From Ketobacter alkanivorans (lineage in GTDB: Bacteria > Pseudomonadota > Gammaproteobacteria > Pseudomonadales > Ketobacteraceae), in assembly GCF_002863865.1 (NCBI RefSeq), contig NZ_CP022684.1:3601990-3665989 (forward strand): a stretch of 64,000 nucleotides of DNA, in the 5' to 3' direction. Position 1 is the stretch's first letter, and every line of letters begins with the position of its first letter. Below the pieces are notes generated by a model. It was not told the origin of the DNA and did not search any database. It worked only from the letters and a program-made list of their open reading frames with translations. The position numbers and the translations under genes were made by a program. Of this stretch, positions 8,245 to 16,924 are shown one piece after another.

Positions 8245-9723
8245 ATGCCGGATCTGGTGGACCTGGAAATCATGATGCAGTCGCGGGTGCCGCTCATTGT
8301 CATCGAGACATTTGAGGAGCCGCGGGCGCTGGACCTGATTAAACTGGCGGGCATTAAGCAGAACAAGCCGGTTTTCGTCTGGTCGATTACGGAGGGGGTG
8401 CAGCGCGTTGATTTGGCCCACAGCGTGGCAGAGCACCTCACTACAGAACCCGATTCAGCACTGGCCCATATCAAGCAGAATGGTCGCGCTGGGGTCTATG
8501 TGTTATGCGACTTTCACCCGTTTTTGCAGGATCATCCGAAAAATGTGCGCCTGTTGAAAGAAATCGCCATGCGCCACGACGATCACCACCACACCCTGAT
8601 TCTGCTCAGTCATGCCCTCAGCATTCCACCGGAGATTCGCCGTTATTGTGGGCGCATGGATCTGTCCCTGCCCAGTGATGAGCAGTTGATGCATCTGGTG
8701 AAAGAGGAGGCCAGTGTTTGGTCGCATCAGAATCGGGGTATGAAGGTGAAAACCGACAGCAAGACCCTGACTAAGTTGGTGGCGAACTTGCGGGGGCTGA
8801 CCTTTTCGGATGCCCGGAGGTTGGCGCGCGGGGCGATTTTTGATGACGGTGCCATAACCGACACCGACCTGCCCGAGTTGAACCGGGCTAAATTTGAGCT
8901 GCTGGGCATGGATGGCGTACTCAGCTTTGAATACGATACGTCCAGTTTTGCGGATGTGGGTGGCCTTGTGGGCCTGAAACAGTGGTTGAACAAGCGGCGC
9001 GAGCATTTTCTTAATCCGCAGCCCGGGGTGGATGCGCCCAAGGGCGTGCTGTTGCTGGGGGTTCAGGGTGGCGGCAAAAGTCTGGCGGCCAAGGCTGTTG
9101 CCGGAATGTGGGGTGTGCCGTTACTGCGGCTGGATTTCTCTGCGCTGTATAATAAATATATTGGTGAGACAGAGAAAAACCTGCGGGAATCCCTGTCTAT
9201 GGCGGACACTCTATCCCCCTGCGTATTGTGGCTGGATGAAATTGAAAAGGCGTTATCCGTGGATGCCAGTGATAACGGCACCTCCAAACGTTTGCTGGGG
9301 GCGTTGTTGACCTGGATGGCGGAGCGCAAGCAGCCGGTGTTTCTGGTGGCCACGTCCAATGATATTTCCACACTGCCTCCTGAGCTGGTGCGCAAGGGGC
9401 GTATGGATGAAATCTTCTTTGTGGATCTGCCTTCGGAAACTGTGCGCCGGGAGATTTTTGCCATCCATCTGCGTAAGCGTTTCCATGACCCTGATCGACT
9501 GGATCTGGATGCGCTGGCGCGGTCTTGTGATGGCTTTTCGGGGGCCGAGATCGAGCAGGCGGTGGTGTCTGGTCTGTACCGGTGTCAAGCCGAGGCCGTG
9601 GAGCTGGACACCCAGCATCTGTTGGAAGAAGTCGCCTGCACCCAGCCGCTTTCTGTGGTGATGGGGGAGAAATTGGCGGATCTCAGAAGCTGGGCGCAAG
9701 GCCGCACAGTGGCGGCAGACTGA
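8245..9723 (+). CDS. AAA-family ATPase, Ycf46-like
   Basis: This is a 492-aa cytoplasmic AAA+ ATPase. The N-terminal ~230 residues form a divergent domain. The C-terminal AAA module has Walker A GVQGGGKS (about residues 271-278), Walker B VLWLDEIEKA (about 327-336), a sensor-1 Asn in VATSNDIS, arginine-finger-like ELVRKGRMDE, and a helical lid containing FSGAEIEQAV. This layout matches the bacterial/cyanobacterial Ycf46 family, whose role is poorly known (linked in cyanobacteria to photosynthesis and CO2 response). A clear AAGGAAA site precedes the ATG. Its TGA is followed after one base by the ATG of an AraC-type regulator, so the two are almost certainly translationally coupled. Confidence 0.9.
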   Translation: MPDLVDLEIMMQSRVPLIVIETFEEPRALDLIKLAGIKQNKPVFVWSITEGVQRVDLAHSVAEHLTTEPDSALAHIKQNGRAGVYVLCDFHPFLQDHPKNVRLLKEIAMRHDDHHHTLILLSHALSIPPEIRRYCGRMDLSLPSDEQLMHLVKEEASVWSHQNRGMKVKTDSKTLTKLVANLRGLTFSDARRLARGAIFDDGAITDTDLPELNRAKFELLGMDGVLSFEYDTSSFADVGGLVGLKQWLNKRREHFLNPQPGVDAPKGVLLLGVQGGGKSLAAKAVAGMWGVPLLRLDFSALYNKYIGETEKNLRESLSMADTLSPCVLWLDEIEKALSVDASDNGTSKRLLGALLTWMAERKQPVFLVATSNDISTLPPELVRKGRMDEIFFVDLPSETVRREIFAIHLRKRFHDPDRLDLDALARSCDGFSGAEIEQAVVSGLYRCQAEAVELDTQHLLEEVACTQPLSVVMGEKLADLRSWAQGRTVAAD

Positions 9724-9724
9724 T

Positions 9725-10780
9725 ATGGATCTGGCGGGGTTTGATTTGCAACTGGCGCACTCGGCCAGCAGTTTGTCGGCAGCTTATCTCAACTCCATTC
9801 TGCCCGGTCTGGTGCAGCATTATGGTCTGGATCAGGATGCTCTGCTGCGCAACAGCGGCATCTCCCAGCACGATCTGTCTGATCCTGAATACATGGTGCC
9901 ATTCACGGCAGTGGCGGCGCTGTTTTTGCAGATTCTGCAGCAAACCGGTGATACCGGGTTGGGGCTGGAGGTTGGCCGACTGGTGCAACCACGCTCCTAT
10001 CAGGTGTTGGGCTACGCCATAATGAGTAGCGCCAACCTGGGGGAAGCCATTGATCGGCTGATTCGCTATGAAAAACTGGTGGGTAAACTGGGCCACACCG
10101 AGCTGAAGATCAGCGAAGATTGCTGCCAGTTGCATTGGCATTGCCCGTTTCAGGGGGAATGGATCCGCTTGCTGAAAGAGGCCGCGTTGGCCGGCTGGGT
10201 GACTTATGGTCGCTCCCTGTTGCCAACGGAGGTGACGTTGCGGCGAGTTTGTTTTGATCATGGCGACGCGGGGCCGCACAGCCTAAACCCGGAGCGCTAC
10301 GCAGCAATTTTTCAGTGCCCGGTGCATGTGGAGTCTGACTGGTGTGGCATTGAGTTTGATGCTGCACTTTTACAGCAGCCGTTGGTGCATTCTGACCCCG
10401 GCCTCAAGGCGATGATGGATGCCCGTGCAGAAGAGCTGCTGCGGGAATTCGAGCAGAAGATCAACCTGGTCAATGAGCTGCGTGCGGTGGTGTCGGATCT
10501 GCTGCCTGCCGGTGAGCCAACTCTGGAAATGGCGGCAGAGCGCTTACAGCTAACTCCCCGTGCTTTGCAGAATCGTCTGCGGCAGGCGGAGGTGAGCTTC
10601 AAGGATGTGGTGGACAGGGTGCGTCAGGTGTTGGTGCTGGGGTATATGCAGGATACCAGTTTGACCTTGCTGGATCTGGCGTTCTTGCTGGGGTTTGCTG
10701 AACAGAGCTCATTTTCGCGGGCTTTCAAGCGCTGGTTTGGGGAGCCCCCTCAACAGTACCGTAAGCGTCAGACCGGTTGA
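9725..10780 (+). CDS. AraC-family transcriptional regulator (OruR/arabinose-binding-domain type)
   Basis: This 351-aa regulator has an N-terminal ligand-binding domain of the type found in OruR-like and MmsR-like regulators (about residues 30-215) and a C-terminal AraC double HTH (about 250-345). The HTH shows LEMAAERLQLTPRALQNRL, LLDLAFLLGFAEQSSFSRAFKRW and the terminal GEPPQQYRK. The start lies one base after the stop of the Ycf46-like ATPase, implying a bicistronic unit. Its end overlaps the convergent kinase gene by 13 bases. The DNA-binding part resembles the truncated regulator at the window start, so two related regulators lie within 10 kb. The effector is unknown. Confidence 0.92.
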   Translation: MDLAGFDLQLAHSASSLSAAYLNSILPGLVQHYGLDQDALLRNSGISQHDLSDPEYMVPFTAVAALFLQILQQTGDTGLGLEVGRLVQPRSYQVLGYAIMSSANLGEAIDRLIRYEKLVGKLGHTELKISEDCCQLHWHCPFQGEWIRLLKEAALAGWVTYGRSLLPTEVTLRRVCFDHGDAGPHSLNPERYAAIFQCPVHVESDWCGIEFDAALLQQPLVHSDPGLKAMMDARAEELLREFEQKINLVNELRAVVSDLLPAGEPTLEMAAERLQLTPRALQNRLRQAEVSFKDVVDRVRQVLVLGYMQDTSLTLLDLAFLLGFAEQSSFSRAFKRWFGEPPQQYRKRQTG

Positions 10781-13587
10781 ACGTCGTTGTCCTGGCTATT
10801 GCTGGGTAGATCCTGCCATTGAATCAGGGCGTCGCGCAGTTCACTGAGTTCGATGGGTTTGGCCAGATAGGCGTTCATGCCGCATTCCAGGCTGCGTTCT
10901 TTGTGTTCATCCATAATATGGGCAGTCAGCGCGATGATCGGAATGGGTGAGCGGTGCTGCGTCTGTTCCCACTGTCGAATGGCGCGGGTGGCGTCGAACC
11001 CATTCATTTCCGGCATCTCGCAATCCATCAGGATCACATCAAAATCCTGCTCCTGCGCCAGCTTTACCGCTTCGCGGCCGTTATCCACAGTGACCGCCTG
11101 CATGCCCAGGCGCGACAGCATACCTCGCACTACCTTCTGGGAGAGGTGATGATCCTCTGCCACCAATATACGCATGGGGGCTAAGGGTTCGTTGCGGCTG
11201 TTATCACGGGGGTGATCGGCCTGAATGCGGCGTACGTGCGCCAGCTCCTCCAGTAGCGTGACTTTCAACAGGCGACCGGTTACCGGTTTGCTGATGACGC
11301 GTCGGATGCCTGCGTTACGGGCGGCCGTCGCGCTGGGGGCCATGCCCAGCCCGGTGAGCATCAACACCAGAGGGTCGTTGTCGATCAGTGGGTCTTCTTT
11401 AATGCGGGCAGCCAGTTCCATACCGGTCATGCCCGGCATCTCATGATCCAGAATCACGACGTCGAAGGGTTCGTGAATCGTTGCCTGATTGTGCAGCATA
11501 GCCAACGCCTGGCGGCCGTTAATGGCGGTGGATACATTCATGCCCCAGCCGGACGCCTGCTGCTGTAATACCAAGCGGCAGGATGCGTTGTCGTCCACCA
11601 CCAGCAGGTGCAGACCGTTAAGCTGGTCTGCAAAAAGAGGTATGTCCTGGCCGTCAGGATCGGGCTCCAGGGGAATGCTGAACCAAAAGGTGCTGCCGCG
11701 GTTGGCTTGGCTTTCGGCACCGATTTCACCGTGCATGATGCGCACCAGCTGCCGGGAAATGGGCAGCCCCAGGCCATGATGGCTGAGTTGTTCCAGGTGA
11801 TCCCGTTCGTGGTGGAGCTGCTCTTGAAGCTGCTCCCGGGTCATGCCCACCCCGGTATCAATGATGGCAAAGCGCAGATGGTGGTGGCCGCATTCTTCAT
11901 CGGGGCAGACTTCGATGATGACTTCGCCATGATCCGTGAATTTGATGGCGTTGGATATCAAATTTGCCAGCACCTGACGGATGCGGGTCGGGTCACCTTT
12001 CACTTGAGACGGCACATTATTGTGAATGTGGGTGATCAGCTCGATGCCTTTCTCTTCGGCTCGCTGTCGATACATTTCTACGCAATCTGCCAGCACGGCA
12101 CTGATATCGAATGAGGTGATATCCAGGGTCATATTGCCGGTTTCAATTTTCGAGTAATCCAGAATATCGTCGAGAATCTTCAGCAGATTGTTGCCCGATG
12201 CATTGATGGTGCGTACGTAGTCTTCCTGGGAGGGTGAAAGAGGTGAATCCTCCAGCAGCTCAGCCATACCCAGAATGCCGTTCATGGGTGTACGTATTTC
12301 ATGGCTAAGCTGTGCCAGGAACTCGGTTTTGGCACGGCGCTCGGCCTCTTGGATGGCCACGTGCTGACGCTGCTGCTGCGCGATGTTGCGAATTTTTCGT
12401 TGGCGAACACTCAATGCCATCACCCCGGCCAGGCAATCGATGAACAAACTGGCCAGCAGGATGTGCAGGGTTTCGATCTCCACTGCCAGCATGCCGAAAA
12501 CAGTTTGTGCGGTCATCAATCCGATGAACACGATTATCAGTCGTGGCATCACCATGATGCGTGCGGGGTTATAGCCATCCAGAGCGCGCATGGCGGCGGT
12601 ATAGAAATTCAGTGGCACGCAGATCAGGGCCAGTATCACTGATATTCGGGAGCCGGTTCTGACATCAATAAAAAATACTGCGATCAGCATGAGTAACATG
12701 ATGGCAAGCATTGCGCGGTTGATATTGTCCAGGTGACGACGGGTGCGATGCAGCTCGAACAATTTGCGGCTGAAGTAGATACTGCTGGCAAATAACATGA
12801 TCAGGGCCGCCGTTTCCAGTCGGCTCTGTAGCTCGGGTGCTGCAAACCAGTAGTAGCCTAAATAACCGTAGGCGCAGGCTCCGTAAACACCGATACACAG
12901 GGTGTACAAAACAAAGCTCAGATAACTGTTGTCGCGACTCCTGGCCAGTCCAACGCACCCATGCAAGCTGAGCATTAACAGCGTACCGAGCGCCAAGCCA
13001 ATGATCAGCTGTTGTGTGAACTGCATCTGATAAAAGGTGCCAGGGTCAGACATGTTCAGCACCAGGGACATATACTGGTGGGTGCGCACTTCGATCAGAT
13101 ATTCCGAGCTTTGGTAGGGGCTTAAAAACAAGCGCAGTACCGGTGAGCGGTGGCGTACAAAACCGGTAATGTTGTCAGTCATGCCGCCGGCTTTTTCGAT
13201 CAGGGTAGTGGCATTGGGGGTGGATTCGTAAATGGCCAGGTAACCAATATTCGGCTGGTTGATGTAGATCAGGGCGTTGGTGGGCTTGGCGGTTTGGTTT
13301 TCCACTTGTACGCGTAACCACAAGGTGGAATCGGTGTACCCTAATCGCAACACTGGGGTTCGTGTCGGGGTGAACTGTTGGCGTAAATGGGGATCGGAAA
13401 AATCATCAGCGCGGTATTGCTGTTCAGTGTCTTCAAAGTAACTGATGTTCTGGGTGATGTTGAAGTCGTAACTTGGGGAGGTAATAGCAATGGTGGCAAA
13501 GCCGGACCGAGATACAAGCAGGCACAACAGCAGGCAGAGGAAGCTGGCGCTCTGTCTCCGGGTGTAGCTTACTCCGCGCTGGGTCAT
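10768..13587 (-). CDS. RetS-like 7TM-DISM hybrid sensor kinase with two receiver domains
   Basis: This is a 939-aa inner-membrane hybrid kinase. A signal peptide (MTQRGVSYTRRQ then a hydrophobic run ending SRSGFA) leads to a periplasmic 7TMR-DISMED2 domain (about 25-160), a 7TM-DISM region (about 180-380) and HisKA with SHEIRTPMNG near residue 428. HATPase_c follows (GDPTRIRQVLANLISNA, DTGVGM). Two receivers then have phospho-Asp in VVILDHEMPG (about 712) and VILMDCEMPE (about 852). The start at 13587 gives a proper signal peptide; an upstream in-frame start at 13659 adds 24 unlikely residues. This is the domain order of RetS, the Pseudomonas regulator of GacS, and retS lies beside purD in P. 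aeruginosa. Orthology is inferred, not proven. Confidence 0.9.
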   Translation of the reverse strand: MTQRGVSYTRRQSASFLCLLLCLLVSRSGFATIAITSPSYDFNITQNISYFEDTEQQYRADDFSDPHLRQQFTPTRTPVLRLGYTDSTLWLRVQVENQTAKPTNALIYINQPNIGYLAIYESTPNATTLIEKAGGMTDNITGFVRHRSPVLRLFLSPYQSSEYLIEVRTHQYMSLVLNMSDPGTFYQMQFTQQLIIGLALGTLLMLSLHGCVGLARSRDNSYLSFVLYTLCIGVYGACAYGYLGYYWFAAPELQSRLETAALIMLFASSIYFSRKLFELHRTRRHLDNINRAMLAIMLLMLIAVFFIDVRTGSRISVILALICVPLNFYTAAMRALDGYNPARIMVMPRLIIVFIGLMTAQTVFGMLAVEIETLHILLASLFIDCLAGVMALSVRQRKIRNIAQQQRQHVAIQEAERRAKTEFLAQLSHEIRTPMNGILGMAELLEDSPLSPSQEDYVRTINASGNNLLKILDDILDYSKIETGNMTLDITSFDISAVLADCVEMYRQRAEEKGIELITHIHNNVPSQVKGDPTRIRQVLANLISNAIKFTDHGEVIIEVCPDEECGHHHLRFAIIDTGVGMTREQLQEQLHHERDHLEQLSHHGLGLPISRQLVRIMHGEIGAESQANRGSTFWFSIPLEPDPDGQDIPLFADQLNGLHLLVVDDNASCRLVLQQQASGWGMNVSTAINGRQALAMLHNQATIHEPFDVVILDHEMPGMTGMELAARIKEDPLIDNDPLVLMLTGLGMAPSATAARNAGIRRVISKPVTGRLLKVTLLEELAHVRRIQADHPRDNSRNEPLAPMRILVAEDHHLSQKVVRGMLSRLGMQAVTVDNGREAVKLAQEQDFDVILMDCEMPEMNGFDATRAIRQWEQTQHRSPIPIIALTAHIMDEHKERSLECGMNAYLAKPIELSELRDALIQWQDLPSNSQDNDVQPV

Positions 13588-13672
13588 CGGGTTGGTGCAT
13601 CCTGCTAAAGTGGCTAAATTAGTGCCAAGTATATTCAGTGTGGACACCAAATCCCACACCTGCGGAATAGAT

Positions 13673-14722
13673 TCACGGATTTATTAGCACATTCTTGCTT
13701 TCGTCAGCGCTCAGTAAAAAGGATTGCAGGCCATCCTTCACTAACAAATAAACACCCAGCTCGCTGCGAGGCCCGGCGTTATCCACCACCACATAGCGCA
13801 CCGAGCGATCCAATCCTTTGCTGCGCCCGCGCAGTTTATTAAGGGGAATATTGATGGAGTTCTCGCGGTGGAAATGCTTGAACTCCCCACTGAGGCGTAC
13901 GTCCACTAATTGCAGGTCGGTGTTGTCAGCCAGCATAGCCTGCAGATCCTGTTCGGTGATTCGGTTTAAAACAGGTTGCTCCAACAGGCTTTTGAATTCC
14001 TCTTTGTCCAGAAACATCAACGCACCATCGGTTTCCATGGTCACTGTAGCGTTGCGGGTGGTTTCACCGATCAGGGCTTCTTCGCCAAAGAAATCCCCGG
14101 GGCCTAATTTGGCTACCTGTTCAGGGCCTTGAGCCCCACGTTTGCTGACCAAGGCACTGCCATGCTGAATCACATAAAAATGATCCCCCGGATCGCCTTC
14201 TGCCACCACAACATCTCCCAATCCTTTTTCGATGTTTTTGAAGGCAGTGAACAATCGTTGGATGTTGGCGGGGGGCACCTTGGCGAATACATCGGATTCC
14301 AACAGTGCCGACATCCAGTCGATTTCATCTTCTTCGGATTCCTCTACGCCATACTCACCGGCCTGATCCCAAGTAATCGCCAGATCCAGCCGCTGGCGGT
14401 GGACTCTGAGAATGTCACATTGTGACGTGGTAATGGCCGAAAACCGGTACGGCGGGCGGTTGTCCAGGGCGTGTCGACATTCCGGATCATCGGCGCTGAC
14501 ACTGGTGATGTTGAAGTCTTCATCCAGTAAATCAACCGAGCCTTTCAACAAGTAGTACCAGTAGGCATCGCCTTCCCCGCGCTTGAACAGCTTTTTGCGG
14601 GGGGGTGCGGTGATCATGTCACAACACTTCAGCGCTTCCTGAAACTGATGGCGCAGCAATTCATTGAAGGGGACTAGCTGCTTGATGATGTCCTGGTCCA
14701 GGTTGGGGGCGAGCTCGGCCAT
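13673..14722 (-). CDS. double cyclic-nucleotide-binding protein with non-catalytic rhodanese-like C-terminus
   Basis: This is a 349-aa cytoplasmic protein. An N-terminal degenerate cNMP-binding fold (about residues 15-115) is followed by a second, better conserved one (about 150-255) with GDHFYVIQHGSALV, GPGDFFGEEALIGETTRNATV, close to the phosphate-binding cassette consensus. The last ~90 residues (about 258-349) are rhodanese-like: LQLVDVRLSGEFKHFHRENSINIPL is the family's conserved entry segment. The active-site loop reads VVVDNAGPRS where CxxGxR is expected, so the catalytic Cys is Asp and sulfur transfer is not expected. No DNA-binding HTH is visible. The protein may act as a ligand-sensing scaffold. 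The gene is divergent from rimK. Confidence 0.85.
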   Translation of the reverse strand: MAELAPNLDQDIIKQLVPFNELLRHQFQEALKCCDMITAPPRKKLFKRGEGDAYWYYLLKGSVDLLDEDFNITSVSADDPECRHALDNRPPYRFSAITTSQCDILRVHRQRLDLAITWDQAGEYGVEESEEDEIDWMSALLESDVFAKVPPANIQRLFTAFKNIEKGLGDVVVAEGDPGDHFYVIQHGSALVSKRGAQGPEQVAKLGPGDFFGEEALIGETTRNATVTMETDGALMFLDKEEFKSLLEQPVLNRITEQDLQAMLADNTDLQLVDVRLSGEFKHFHRENSINIPLNKLRGRSKGLDRSVRYVVVDNAGPRSELGVYLLVKDGLQSFLLSADESKNVLINP

Positions 14723-14945
14723 GACGGTTCCTGTACTGGTGATTAGTAGGAAAAGTATAGATCAGGGTGCCTAAGTTGTGGGATTGGGTGATTCGTGCTC
14801 TATGGGCTAAGCTAACAGGGCCAAAATACACTCGTATGTTGCAAAAAATAAGCGGGCGAGTCTGAATCGAATCTGGTATAAACGCCGCATCGACGGGCTG
14901 AAAACCCAGGCCCAGAATGTTCTGCCTTAGACCATGGATTTGCAC
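14723..14945. other. divergent intergenic region between the cNMP/rhodanese gene and rimK
   Basis: These 223 bases separate two divergently transcribed genes and should carry both promoters. I see no convincing conserved operator, RNA gene or long inverted repeat here. Confidence 0.4.
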
Positions 14946-15857
14946 ATGAAAGTTGCTATTTTGTCCCGTAACGCCAAACTTTATTCCACCAGAAGATTGA
15001 TCGAAGCCGGTGAAGCCAGAGGGCACGAGGTGCAGGTGGTGGATACGTTGCGTTGCTATATGAACATGGCAACCCATAAACCCACCATCCATTATAAAGG
15101 TAAGGCGCTGGAGGGGTTCGATGCTGTTATTCCCAGAATCGGCGCGTCCATCACCTTTTACGGAACCGCGGTGGTGCGCCAGTTTGAGATGATGGGTGTG
15201 TACTCAGTGAATGAATCGGTGGCTATCTCCCGCTCCCGTGACAAGCTGCGTTCCTTACAGTTGCTTTCCCGTAAAGGTATCGGAATGCCGGTGACCGGCT
15301 TTGCCCACTCCCCGGATGAGATTCCCGATCTGATCGACATGGTGGGAGGCGCACCGTTGGTGATCAAGCTTCTTGAGGGCACCCAGGGCATCGGTGTGGT
15401 ATTGGCCGATACGCGAAAAGTGGCTGAAAGTGTTATCGAGGCTTTTCTTGGTTTGAAAGCCAACATCTTGATTCAGGAATACATTGCTGAATCCTCCGGA
15501 GCCGATATTCGTTGCCTGGTGATTGGGGATAAGGTGGTGGCAGCGATGAAGCGTCAGGCCAAGCCGGGAGAGTTTCGCTCCAACCTGCATCGGGGCGGCA
15601 GTGCCACTTTGGTTAAAATTACACCAGAGGAGCGTGCCACGGCGGTGCGGGCAGCCCGTATCATGGGGCTCAATGTGGCCGGTGTGGATCTGATTCGCTC
15701 TAACCATGGTGCCCTGGTTATGGAAGTGAACTCATCCCCCGGTCTGGAAGGTATCGAAAGTGCCACCGGTAAGGATGTCGCCGGCATGATTATCAGTTTT
15801 ATGGAAAAGAAAATCATCGACGGTAAAGCCAGCAGTCGAACCGTAGGAAAAGGATAA
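14946..15857 (+). CDS. rimK: RimK, ATP-grasp alpha-L-glutamate ligase acting on ribosomal protein S6
   Basis: This 303-aa ATP-grasp ligase adds glutamate residues to the C-terminus of ribosomal protein S6. It opens [18 protein letters not shown], closely matching the RimK family start, and contains [16 protein letters not shown], the ATP-grasp loop [12 protein letters not shown] (about residues 140-155), NILIQEYI and the metal-binding region [15 protein letters not shown] use ATG 14946 because it reproduces the family N-terminus; an ATG four codons earlier is also in frame. An AspA/AstE-like hydrolase follows by three bases, a common rimK partner. In pseudomonads RimK has been linked to c-di-GMP and ribosome remodelling. 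Confidence 0.95.
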   Translation: MKVAILSRNAKLYSTRRLIEAGEARGHEVQVVDTLRCYMNMATHKPTIHYKGKALEGFDAVIPRIGASITFYGTAVVRQFEMMGVYSVNESVAISRSRDKLRSLQLLSRKGIGMPVTGFAHSPDEIPDLIDMVGGAPLVIKLLEGTQGIGVVLADTRKVAESVIEAFLGLKANILIQEYIAESSGADIRCLVIGDKVVAAMKRQAKPGEFRSNLHRGGSATLVKITPEERATAVRAARIMGLNVAGVDLIRSNHGALVMEVNSSPGLEGIESATGKDVAGMIISFMEKKIIDGKASSRTVGKG

Positions 15858-15860
15858 ATC

Positions 15861-16883
15861 ATGTCGCGTCGTGCTCATTCCATCGAAATTTTTGGCGAAG
15901 TTGTCGGACCTTCGTGCCATAAAACGTTCAACATTCCTATTGGGCAGCTTTATACACACACCGATATAGCCATACCAGTGCAGGTGGTTAACGGCAAAAG
16001 CGGTGGGCCGGTGTTATTGATTTGCGCGGCGATTCACGGTGATGAGCTGAACGGTGTGGAGGTGGTGCGTCGGGTTTTGAGCGCACCCTGGCTGAAAAAT
16101 CTGCGGGGAACCCTGATCGCCGTACCCATGGTTAACGTGCTGGGCATTATCCAGCGTTCCCGTTACCTGCCGGATCGTCGGGATCTGAATCGTTGTTTTC
16201 CCGGTTCTGAAAAAGGCTCCTTAGGAGGCCGCATCGCCAACCTGTTTGTGCAGGAGATACTGAGTAAGTCTCAGTATGCGATTGATCTTCATACTGGCGC
16301 TATACACCGATCCAACATGCCACAAATCAGGGTGCATTTGGAGAATGAACAGGCCGCCCAGCTGGCGCAGGCGTTTGGTGTGCCCTTGGTGATTGATGCG
16401 CCCATTCGAGATGGCTCGTTGCGCGGTGCAGGTGATGATTTGGGGATTCCTATCATCACCTACGAAGCCGGTGAAGCTCTGCGGTTTGATGAGTCGGCCA
16501 TTTCTGCTGGCGTGAAAGGCGTGCGTAATGTGATGACCCACCTTAACATGCTGCCGCCGCGCAAAACCGGCAAGCAGAAACCGCCCAGCTTTGTCGCCAA
16601 ATCATCCAGCTGGGTGCGAGCGCCTGCGGATGGATTGTTCCGCATCAAATTGCAACTGGGTGATCGTGTGTCCCGCGGCGATGTGGTGGGCATCATTGAT
16701 GGCCCCTTGGGGGGCAGTGAAATCCCTGTTCTGGCGCCGTTTGCCGGTATCGTGATCGGCAATACCAACTTGCCGTTGGTTAATGAAGGCGAAGCATTGC
16801 TGCACATTGCGCGCTTTGAAGATATCGATGATGTTGAAACGGTGGTGGATGAGTTCCGCCAGGAATTTGATGGCATTTATTGA
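15861..16883 (+). CDS. succinylglutamate desuccinylase/aspartoacylase-family zinc hydrolase
   Basis: This 340-aa protein belongs to the M14-like AstE/AspA family of zinc-dependent amide hydrolases. Zinc ligands are visible in AAIHGDELNGVEVV (H-x2-E, about residues 54-57) and in AIDLHTGA (about 140). The C-terminal ~90 residues form a biotinyl/lipoyl-like beta domain (APADGLFRIKLQLGDRVSRGDVVGII). The substrate is probably an N-acylated or glutamylated amino acid or peptide, but it cannot be read from the sequence. It lies three bases after rimK with a strong AGGAAAAGGA ribosome-binding site, so the two form an operon; an editing or trimming role for glutamate tails would fit but is inference. 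Confidence 0.88.
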   Translation: MSRRAHSIEIFGEVVGPSCHKTFNIPIGQLYTHTDIAIPVQVVNGKSGGPVLLICAAIHGDELNGVEVVRRVLSAPWLKNLRGTLIAVPMVNVLGIIQRSRYLPDRRDLNRCFPGSEKGSLGGRIANLFVQEILSKSQYAIDLHTGAIHRSNMPQIRVHLENEQAAQLAQAFGVPLVIDAPIRDGSLRGAGDDLGIPIITYEAGEALRFDESAISAGVKGVRNVMTHLNMLPPRKTGKQKPPSFVAKSSSWVRAPADGLFRIKLQLGDRVSRGDVVGIIDGPLGGSEIPVLAPFAGIVIGNTNLPLVNEGEALLHIARFEDIDDVETVVDEFRQEFDGIY

Positions 16884-16885
16884 AG

Positions 16886-16911
16886 TGCAGGTGCCTGCGT
16901 AGGCACCTGCA
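16886..16911. terminator. hairpin between convergent genes
   Basis: TGCAGGTGCCT (16886-16896) and AGGCACCTGCA (16901-16911) form a perfect 11-bp stem with a 4-base loop. It starts three bases after the hydrolase gene and 14 bases before the end of purD. It has no U-tract on either strand but is well placed as a bidirectional transcription barrier. Confidence 0.55.
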
Positions 16912-16924
16912 GAACCTGTACTGC

